Below are positions 37,001 through 49,000 of a stretch of 64,000 nt of DNA, in pieces. Location of the stretch: positions 9,742,196-9,806,195 of the forward strand of contig CAIIXF020000004.1 of NCBI GenBank assembly GCA_903813345.2. The letters run 5' to 3'. The stretch's first letter is position 1, and each line of letters starts with the position of its first letter. Under the pieces are notes generated by a model. The model worked only from the letters and a program-made list of their open reading frames with translations. It made no database searches and was not told the origin of the DNA. The DNA comes from Owenia fusiformis (Eukaryota; Annelida; Polychaeta; Sabellida; Oweniidae). Position numbers and translations under genes: made by a program.

Positions 37001-40000
37001 TCGATATATTATTAAATAAATGAATATCCCCAGACTTACACCGCCATTAAAATTATTTCATACTTAGGTCTATGTGATTATGTTACTTTTGTTTCGTTAA
37101 AATAAGGTTATATAAATGTCACATTTTTGACAGCGTTTTATTTAAGATATTGTAAAATATAGATATCATATATTATGACAATGTTAAGCACTGTTTGACT
37201 GAATTTCGTCTAAGAAACTAATATTATATTTCAGACATAAGAACACCTACACTCGTGAAATGTCACTTTTCAAGAAGTTTAAACAAGTGAAGAAAGAGGT
37301 GTATCTGCAAATTGGGAGCGACTTGTTTGTCCCAGCGAAGCTCGTAATGAACTCAATATTGAAGTACTCAGCGAAGTCACAGGTAATACTTTTTATATAG
37401 GAAATTTTCGATTAACAAATGGACTATTTTTAAAAATGTTTATTCTTGCCTGACATGTATCAGTATGATGGCATAATTTTGAACACATTTGAATTCTGGC
37501 TGACTTGAATGCATTATCATGAACAAATAAATATATTGCAGTACTTTTTGCAACATTAAAACACACTTAACAAAACCAGTCATGTCTGCTTTATATTTAA
37601 AAATGCTTGCAGAGCCAATGTTAGAGTCAAAAACTCACAATTTAACTTCGCATATTTCAATAAAGACAGACTACTACTGAATAGGTTAACATTTAAGTAC
37701 TTAAATATTACATGTAGTTGTACTTAAATATATTACATCTATTTTATCAGAATGCTGGTGGAAGGGATTTGAGATCATCTGCATCAAACAATGTTGGAGT
37801 TGGGGTTGGGTTCTACAAGGCGTCTGGAACTTCTCATTTCGCAAACGTGAACCTTGTAAGTGACTATTAAAAGGATCAATATGAACGTGTTTGAGATTCA
37901 TTCATATGCTTCATTCACACATTGAACCAAACAATACTGAAGTGTTTACAAAAGTATGAGTATAATCAAAATATAATTGTAGTATTTAAAGGTTTTCCAT
38001 TTTTTGAAAATGCACTGATATACCCCCTATGGGTATCTAGTGTGTATTGTGACATTTATAATAATGATTATGATGACACTTATGATAATAATTATACTAC
38101 ATGAATAGATAAAAATAAATAAAGATAAAATATTACACATTTTACATTGCAGCCAACATTTTAAACTAAGATATCTTTCCAAAACCACATTCTTTTTACC
38201 GAAGAATTCAAAACGTTTTTCTATTTATAATCTCAATGTTGTATGTAGGAATAATGGATGGTAAATAATGTTAACTTTTGGTTTATTTTCGACGACAAGC
38301 TGGATTTCTTTGTAAACATTGCTATCTACAATCTATGACATCGTGAACATGGGCAATATATCCTAGCTTACGTTGGGTGTGCAACAAAAAAATGGTAGAG
38401 TTTATTAAAAAGGTCTGTGACGTCCTTAACCTAAACCTAGACAACATTTTGTACATATACTTTGATACATTACTGCGTTTTTTCTTAAAGGATATTCAAA
38501 AACCTGTACAGGAAGGACCGTATTTATTAGACAATAAAGCAGGGTCAATTGATGTGAAATCAATTCTTCAAAACACACTGACGTTCACATATCCCTCGGG
38601 AAATACTGCGCAACCGGAGGAACAAGAATGCCCAGCAGAGATTCTTGGGAATCAATTTTGTGAAGGTATTCTTCGATCTGTTGATCGCCTGCTGCCCATC
38701 AGATACACAACTGAAATACAGATCTTTCTTTAGAAAACTTTTAAAAATAGGCATTCGAATGATTTACCAGAATCTTCTATTCGGCCAATACCATTCCTGG
38801 TTAAAACCGATTACCACACCTTATATGGCCATATAATACACATATAAAAACCTCATATTTTACCTATTCTGCCCAGTGTGTCTTACTTAGAATAATTATG
38901 AAATTGAGGTTAGAATATTTTTGAAAGTTACTTTTAGGACATGACTAGTATTCCTTATCGGTTGTTGCCCATTCAAGCCCAAAGTAGTCTCGATTGAACT
39001 TTATTCAGAAATTAATGTTTATTAATTCACCAAATTCATCTATCCACATGGTAAGGAACATGTGGTTTATCAATTTGATTGGCGAATCTTACAGATGAAG
39101 GTGAAACAGTGACGGACTTCAAAGTGTCCTTTAATTTGCCCATACATTTGGATGGGATCATTGATTCGTGTTCAGACTACTGCAACCAATGTGGAGAGAG
39201 TCAGGGTTTTGTAGATACTGCATCTGGAATAGGGGAAATAACCGGGTTTGTAAAAGCCTCTAGCTTTACAAACTTAGATGAACATTTCAAATCAGATGGA
39301 AACTTAATAACTGCAAGGTAATTTTAAAAATACATTGTCTTTAATTTCCGATATTACAATGCAGACATTATGCCCGGGAGATTATGTATCACAGTTTTTG
39401 AATGAAAGATCACGATTGAGTTATTGAAAGAGAGTTTGAATGAAACGATTTCAACTAAAAGGGTTTAGTTTAAGGACAACGATTTTAAGAGAAATATTGT
39501 GATTGCCGAAACAAAACTTTTGCATTTACATTATACTTCTATTTATTGGAGATTGCAGAGCGATGTTAGTAAAACAAGGGACTTTAAATAGCTAATGATA
39601 ACGACCCTTGGCTGTTTCTCCTTTTTCAAATTTTGATTTGACTTTTGTTTCAACTTCAAATAATTAGTATTATGAATGCTTACCTTTTAGGCAGTGCTTC
39701 AAAACACCTTCCCAGTGTTTTGTAGCCCCAAACACACAGTGTTGTAAATGTCAAGAAGACAACGGTGTTATCATGAATGGTAAATGTATTTGTGACACAT
39801 GTCCTGGTGGTATTATGAAAGAACAAATAGGAGGCAGTGGGGAACCGGTATGTAGTTGTGAGTGTACTGACGGATCTGTGTCACAACTTCTTCCAGATGG
39901 CAGATGTGATGTAAGTACCAAGTGGAATGGAGCATTTGGGGTTTATTATCCGTTTCCGGTTGTTTACTTGGATGTTAATTTTTTGACCGAAGTGTGCAAA

Positions 40001-43000
40001 CTGCTATCAAAAATGGTTACAGACCAGATGGTACACCAGACATTAGGAAATCAAACCTCATTTATCTCGAATAATAATCCAAAGTGAAAAAACAGTGCCT
40101 AACAACCCCCCTCCCCATTCCCCAATCAATAATTACATATGACATATTTTCTATCACTATTACACAGTGTACAATTGGCTGATCAATGTTTCAGTGCCCA
40201 TGTACATGTGCTGATGGTAGTATCTCCAACATGGATCAGAATGGAACATGTTCGTGCGGCTGCATGTGTAATAATTGCCAGCACTCTGTAATTACTCAGA
40301 ATGGATGCCATTGTCCCGATGATTTGTGAGTCTTTTATGTTAAATATTGCAACAATTCTGCATTGTTGAAAGCCATATGGAACAGTGTTTTCATTTATAA
40401 TTATATAATTAAGCTTATTCATTGGATCAGATCTTATTTTGTCATTTATAGACTGCCTTTATGATTTGAGAGCCTCATATTAAATATTACAACGATTCAC
40501 AACTGCTGTAGTTCTCCTACTTAATGCTTTATAGGAGGCTTTGGAAACTCTTTAGTTTATATATTATTTCATAAATAACACATGGTGCAAGAACCAGTAT
40601 CACATAGAAAAAAATTAAGTTATATTTGATCAACAGTCAACTTGCAAAGGTGTTATCTATCCAAGTCATGATAGTTATCTTCCATTGTCTAACAGATGTC
40701 CTACGTGTGATGTCAACGAGGAAGTCATTTGGCGTAACTGTGAATGTTCATGTGTTGCTAAACATCCATGCGGAATCGCACCCGGCTGTGTCCCAGGCCG
40801 AAGAGGAGAAAGTTGCGACCAACCAGAATGTGGAACATGTCAAGGTAATAACACTGATGATACCACATCAAATCATCAAATCATCAAGGCAACAAAAGTG
40901 GAGACCTGTTCAAGTTCGCGCATTTAAAGTAAATATATTAACCACAGACGCTGTATTCCTTAGCCTTTACTACTCAATAATGGTCGGTTTTGACTATGTT
41001 TTAAGGATGCCTTTTTAGTCACTTGAATGCATTTCACAAGCTCCAAACAGGATCAGAGAACCGAGTCTACTCATTAATGATACGACTTAAGTTTCAAAAC
41101 GCCAAAAGCAATGATCATTTTACCTTTTGTTTATTTAGATTGTTCTGGAAACGGGTTTTGTACAGCTTCCCTGGACAGTTGTTCATCTAGCTGCCAATGT
41201 GGTGCCCAATGGAGAGGAGCATGCTGTGAGTTCAGAATACCAACTGCAGGAGGAGGCGATCCTCATCTTCAAACTCTAGATGGTAAGAATGCCAGAACTT
41301 TTTAGTTAACTAATGTTATCTAGTTTTGTAGATAAACAAATTAAAATAAAACACAATCTCAACTTTTCAGTTTCATTCTCAACAAATCACATTTGGAATA
41401 TGCCATTTATACAAAGGGCCTAAGATCGGATTAATTTTTTTTTTAAATGTTATTTTATTTTTAGTATAAAAACAAACGAAAATAATCAATTCACTGAAAG
41501 TTTGTTCTATATCCTTTTGTTACAGGTGTGCGATATGACTTCCATGGCATAGGTGAGTTTTGGGATTGCAAGAGCGAGGCCAATGCTTTTGGTATTCAGA
41601 CACGAATGTTTGGATATCGCAACGCATCTCTCATCGGAGGGGTGGCGATTAAAGCGGGTGAGAACATTGTGACGCTGGTGACACATCAACCAGCAGATGA
41701 GAGCACATTACCAGTTATAAGGTCAGTAGTATTAAAACAAGTGGTTTAAACTTATGATTATATACATCGATCAAGAAAATTGCCAATTACTCTCATATCA
41801 AGACAAGATAAAATAAAAAGTAACTTTAATAATTTTGTTAATGCCATTTTCCAAATAGACTGAGTTGGAACAAAAAATACTAAAACCTATGGTGGTCTAA
41901 AACCTCGGACGATACCTTTCTAGGTAGTAGCCTACTTGTATTTTTGTATGTTGTGCTTAGATTAAATGGTGAAGTTGTTGATGTTGCAAATCAAACAGTA
42001 GATTACAAGATAAGTGATGACGTACATATGGTAATAACTAATAGCAACGGCAGTGATGACAGTGTCATGTTGGTAACTCTTCAATATAATACAGGTATTT
42101 ACTTTACTTATAGTGTTTCCACTAATTTAGGCACTTTTTCAATATGTGCATTTTCTTGGAACTAATGCTACATTTTACCAGAGTGGTGATAAAATATTCA
42201 ATTGACAGCATTTTATCCACTTTTTGATAAAAGGATGGAAACACCGTACTAATGTTTTCATGTCATCATTTTATATTAAATGGGATTCTCATTTTTATAT
42301 GTTTTACTTTATCAGGTGTAATGGTCAGTACATATCTTAGATACAGTGCTAAGATGAAGCGGCAGTATTTGAATCTGGTCCTTCAGCTAACAGCTGCATT
42401 CTCTGGAAAGACATCGGGTCTATGTGGCCTCATGGATGATGATCAAAGCAATGACTTCACTGGTGCAGATGGAAAGTTGTACAACACAACCTCTGTTATA
42501 CAATTTGTTGAATCATGTACGTTTCAAACAATACTAGCTTTTGACGTATTTCCTGTGAAGAATGCCATGGGAAAGCTTCTAAAAATTACAACACTCTTTC
42601 GGTAGAAGAATGACATGAGAAAACTTTAAAAAATAACCAAAACAGAGATTTTGAAACAATATTGGTAAAAAGAAATATTTCAGGATTGTTTGTTTTTGCA
42701 TTACTCATTACAAGTGTGATTTAATGGGTTTCAATGTTATCAATTTACCTTTTGTATAATGTATTTGTCTGTGCGTTGCAGGCTATTCATTCGGTTTCTA
42801 GGGTACATTGTATATGTACGAATGCGAATGTTATTCGTCATATCCGTTTTTATCTTTGTGTTTTAGGGAGAGTTGGGGGTTCCAAAGAGAATACTTCTGG
42901 ACTACAAGGTTCCTGGACATGGACGTCATCTAACTTCCACAACCTTGACATACTCGGTCCAAGCTACACCGATACAACACTGTATTCCCCAGTATATGAC

Positions 43001-46000
43001 ATACGGGAATTTCCTGATTACCAAATTAATGTAGGTTTCAGAATACAATTATGAACTTGGTTCAGTTACTGTGTAAATAGATCCGAATCTTTATCAAAAT
43101 ATGCAGAATTCCATTAAATCGTATACTTGGTGAAAAGATGTATACATTATATACTAGGAACATTTACACTACTACCCTCTCTGTACTTTATCTACTTTGC
43201 AGGCAAGTCGAGAAATATGTTCATCTAAGAAAATCAGTGATGAAAGGCTACTAGAGGAATGCATCTTTGATGTCTTAGTAACTGAAGATGCAACGTTTTC
43301 TACACAAGAGTATCTGAAATCAGGTATTTTTAACCTTACATAACACATCGACACACATGCGCTTTATATAATGGAGACGGACTGAGTCAAGTTCGACAGT
43401 AGAACTGGTGTCTTGCTGGGACTCACTTTGATTTGATGAACATGTTATGAGCCTTTGAATAAAATTAGATTCATTTGTTGAATTTGTTGTTGTGTTTCAT
43501 TGGAATTTGTATCGCATTGTATATTGTTTAAAGGCAGAATCTGATCTATATGGGTGACAAAATTACAAGCAACATGTATAATTGACCTACCAATCTATTC
43601 TTTACAATATCAAATACAATATCTCCCTAAGGATTCACAATATGTCATAAATTGGTGAAGTTATTAATGATGCAAAGTGCAAAAATGAGTGAAAAATGTT
43701 TAAATTCTCCCAAATAATAAGAATGGTTACCATTCTTATAGAAAAATAATGCATTATTGTAAAAACCTTTAGTTTTCCTTGAATAAAGTAAACACTTTTG
43801 TGTTTCTTAAAAAATAGACATGACAAGGAATGAGCCATTATAGTGATGAGTAAATTGATTACCTAAGATTGCGTTAAACTCAAACTATTGCAAGGTGACC
43901 CCTACCTACAAAATTGAGAAATGACTATCATAACAACCATACATTTCAGACTGCCCGGGTCAATGTAGTGGAAGGGGCGAATGTATAAACTCAACATGTC
44001 AGTGTACATCAGGATGGGAAGGTGACGCCTGTGACATTGGTAATGAACAATAGTTACTTAATAATGATATTGTATCATATTATGTTACCAAGATGAAAGA
44101 AATGGGTAAACTAGATGATGTTCCTTGTACATGAGATCATCGTTCGTTTAAGATGTTCAATGTTTGTCTAGTTCATAAACTGATTGTGTGTCATATCATT
44201 CAATATTTTTCCTCAGAACAAGGAATAACATCTTAAATGATTAAAAAAAATTCAGCTTTTAAAAACACCCTTCTTACAACCGATTGTTTGTTGTCAGAAT
44301 ACAATTTCCAAGTGATGTTAATGACAAAACATATATTTAGGTATGTGTAATGATCCCTGTATCCATGGAAACTGTTCCCTTGGATTCTGTACCTGTATTG
44401 CCGGATGGGATGGTCCAACATGTAATGAATTAGGTAAACTACTTTAAATTTATTCTAATTAATTGCTATGCAGAAGAATCAGAAGAACAAAATTAATTGA
44501 AGTTTTCAATACAAAATTTTCGAGAAAAGGCATATCAACTAATTATGGCACATGTGAATATCGCCACTATATGTAGCATTAGGTTCACCTTGATTCGAGG
44601 AGTAAAATTGTTATTTCCTTCGTCGTTTATTCATGTTTCAGCTAATTGCAGTGCCGTGGATAATTGTACAGATATGGACCACGGCCACTGTGTGAAACAC
44701 AACGTGTGCAAATGCCAGTTGGGATTCACAGGTACAGTATAACTTAATGTATTGTCGGAGATATTTATGTTAATAACCACGTGTTCTCCAATCGTTAATT
44801 GGTCTTCTCATACGTGTAAACAACCTCGACTTAGGTGACGCCAATTGATTTCTTACATCATAAATCATAGTTTTACCTATGCTGTCCTATTTCGGACATG
44901 TGAAAAATTAAGATGGTGGTTTGAGTAACCTCATATCATACTGCTAAAACACAGCTGAGGGGGTGTTCTGATTTGATCTGACTGATGGTTCACAATTGAG
45001 AAAAATATTTTTAATTCAGTGAGTTCATTTGATAATGTAGGATCGTATTTTCTGGGACTAACATCGATGTTATGATTTTTTATTCTTAGGGACCAATTGC
45101 AGTGAGATAGCTGTTTGCTTCAAAGTGAACAACTGCACCAACAATGGTATTTGCGTTGACCATGGCGTATGCAAGTGTGACGTAGGGTGGATGGGAAATG
45201 AGTGCGACAAGCCCTCATGTGAAATACTCAACTATTGCAATGGTAATCATCAAATACGTTTATAATAATATGTAATTATTTACGAATCACTAATTCTGTT
45301 GAATCATGGAACCAGTTGAAAGAATGTAATTAATTCGTGATCAAGATGGCTGACTCTAAAAAATGTAGATTTAAATACTAAACAGGGTTCGATATTTCAT
45401 TAAGCACAAAACAATGTTCACCGTTGCAATTTTAGAGCACAACCAACAAGGTACTTGCCAGGGATATGACATTTGTTCATGCGACGATGGCTGGAGAGGA
45501 ACATCGTGTTCAAAGCCAGTATGTTCGCAAGTGTCGGACTGCTCCGGACATGGAGTGTGTCATTCACCAAATGTTTGCCGTTGTGACCAAGGATTCTATG
45601 GTGAATCCTGCAAAGACACTATAGATTGTCCAGAATTAGATCATTGTTCTGGACATGGGATATGTGTGCAAGATGGAAGTAACAAAACGTGCATGTACGG
45701 AATATTATGACATCTTTGTATACTCGCAATACCTTGCATTTTTGTCGCTTATTATTTCATGTTAGAATATCGTCTTCATATGTAATTGTTTCTTTTTTGA
45801 ACCCTTGTAACTAGCTTTGTTAATGCAAGAATTGCACTTTGCAATATAAAAGTTAATAAAAGAAGAAATTAAAACTGAATTTGCTCAAATGAATAAGGAA
45901 ACGTGTTCACATACTTTTATTAAATGTACACGGGACATACCCAAGAGGTATTGGTCACCTTCATTGGTGGTAAACAAAATACAATACAATCAGTGGTTGG

Positions 46001-49000
46001 ACTTCAAACTGTTTATTTCTAGTTGTGATACTGGCTTCACTGGAGCTCATTGCGAAGATGTGGACTGTTCTAGCCTGAATAACTGTTCCGACCATGGCGT
46101 GTGTACTCAACCAAATATCTGCACGTGTGAGGACGACTATACAGGCGATGGCTGCTCACGTTGGTCCTGCAAATGGCTACTTTATTGTTCGGGTAAGGAT
46201 TTCTTTAAAAAATGTTCTTATTAGCGTTTCCATAAAATATCTTAAACTTGGTGTAGTAATCTCTTGTATATTTTCTCAGACTTTTCGCCGAATCTGAAAT
46301 CTGGCTTGTACTCCCCATCCTTCATTCAAAGGGCTTCATTTATTTCACAATGAAATAAAGTGAAATGATAATAGTGTAACCTCCCAAGATTTGTTAAGTT
46401 CTGCTAGGATATGATTCATTTTGTGCCATATACGTATTGATAATTGTAGGAAATGGCAACTGCACGGAGATGAACAATTGCACGTGTAATGCCGGATGGT
46501 CGGGGGCATTATGTGATATCGCTGACTGCTCTCTGAGAAATAACTGTTCAAACAATGGTTTTTGCGAAGCTCCTAATATCTGTACATGTTCAGGAACATT
46601 CGATGGAATGAATTGTGATACGGACATTGGACCTAATAATCATGTCCCTGTCTTTACTGCTACTTATTACACTGGTGTTGTACCAGAGGAGTCGCCTATT
46701 GGGACGAATATTCATTTTGAGAGTAAATTAAACGCAACTGATGAAGACACGGGAAGAAACGCGAAATTAAATTTTAGATTTTCCGAGCCAAATGGACTGT
46801 TTCTAATTGATAGAAACACTGCTGAGATTAAAACGGCGGTAGAGTTTGACAGAGAGACAATGGCGAATGATACAATGATAATTGAAGTTATTGTTGAGGA
46901 CAGTGGATCTCCATCGAAATCTTCTAGTGCAACGATTACGATTCAAGTTACAGATATTAATGATAACCAACCAGAGGTTGATGACGCACCAAATAAGCCG
47001 ATATTCGTGAAATTATTCAACTCCACACAGGTCGAGTTCGTTACAACCATACGTGCCACTGATCCTGACAGCGAGGAAAACGGCAGAGTTAATTATTACA
47101 TCCACACTACGACTGATCAAGATGCCAAAGATCTATTCACAATAGATTCTTCAACGGGAGTTGTTCACGTTGACCCATCGTCTGGTAAAATACAATGGAA
47201 AGTCTACCGTTTATGGGTTGTTGCAGCCGACAATGGTCCAAGTACCACATTACGCAGTGTTCACCTCGTAGAAGTTTCCTTATATGGAGATTTCTACATC
47301 GTCTACACGAACCCCCCTCCAGTATCTACAACAACAGTGACCACGCCATCACTGACAACAGTTGACTTGACAACGCTTACGTCATCCCTGGCAACAACGA
47401 CCACAACAAACGAGGTAGCAATAACAGAAATGTAAGAGGACTTTTCATTTCTTTCAATAACGTATCTTTTATCTCGACAGGGGTTGCACCAGAAATAAAA
47501 TGATTCATAAAAATACTTAAAAGTGAGACAGGCGCTACTGATCAAGACCGTCGATGCTTTGGATTCTATTAATGGTAAAACGGTTGGAACTCAATATTTT
47601 AATGCTTCTCCCACAACAATTTGCTGGAGATTCGGTTTTGGCATCTTTATTTTATCCTTTTTATCAGTATAAAAACTCTCAAAACTGTAAGGTTGCATGC
47701 TCGTATGTATGTTTTTAGCTCTCCGTGTGACAGTGATATACTTGGAAGAAATAAGTGATAGTGTCCACTATCCTTATAGTGTCATTTTAGATCACACCTC
47801 GGGATATCGAAAGATGTGATGAATATGAACTAGAATGGTCTTGAACTATTATATTTTTGTTTCTTATGCCTAGAATTGTTATTATTTCAAATAACATAAT
47901 ATCAACATTGCAACATTTGTGTAAAGTAAGTATGTTCCACCAGGAATAATAGCATACCTTTAATGGCTTGAAACTAGTTTATTAAAATGCTTTATACTAT
48001 TTATACTAAAGGTATATTCCGCTGACGATAACGATGTCTTGTTATTTCAATCCAGATACAGATGCGATGATGGCGAGCTTGTGATTGGCGGCGTCTGCAC
48101 AAGTTCATGGTTAGTTATCGGGGTACCAGCTGGTGTATGCTTCCTGCTATTGTTGACGGCAATATGCATAGTTATTGTGGTCATCCGTAAAAGAAAAGGA
48201 CACAAGGGAAAACAAGTTGACGGGTAAATTTAAACTATATTAGAGAGTCTGGTCATAATCTCGTATTTAAGGGTGGGGGAGATTTGGCAATATTGTACAA
48301 TCATGATTGAAAACTTTTATAGTGTATGCCCTACTTCTTCAAATAATTCACTCGCCTGTCTCGGCCTTCTATCTCTTCTGCATCTCTACGCACGTAAGAT
48401 ATTCTAGTAGGAGACGAAAAATGGAGATGGAAAAATGAAAATTGTAAAGTGATGTTTTATCTTTGTGGAGTCCAGTCAACCAATGTTTTTATCACGTTTA
48501 TATCAGAGATATTCATGTTCTTATCAGTGACCACTCTTTGAAAGATTACAGGAGCTTTATACATTTTTGCATTATCGTAAATAATTACTTATTTTTTCCT
48601 CTTCACAACCAAAATTGTTATGGTCTCCAACTTTTTTTGGACGGTGTTCGGCGGTCGGCGTCTTAAACAAATGACAGGTGTTTATTTTGCATGTCATTTC
48701 CTTTTAATGCATTACATTTATTTCAATAACGAAATGACTTTGAGCTTCAGAATAATATCATAATTTAAAGCCTGCTGTTTTTATTTCTACCTCCAGAAAT
48801 AGAGAGACGGGCTACGACAACCCAGCAATGGAACGTGATGCATTGTACATGACTAGCTTGTCCAGCACGGGCCGTGAAAACGTGAGTTGGATTAAGTGAA
48901 ACAACTTCTACCTTTTTGCCCAAGTTAAGAGAAAATTTGTGATGAGATGTTTATGTAGCTTAACATGTCGAATTATGACATATACGGGTTTTCGGCCTAC

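Noticed and set aside
38560-38836. ORFs overlapping exon 21 on both strands
   Set aside because: Frame shadows and intron read-through; the accepted frame joins exons 20 and 22 in phase.
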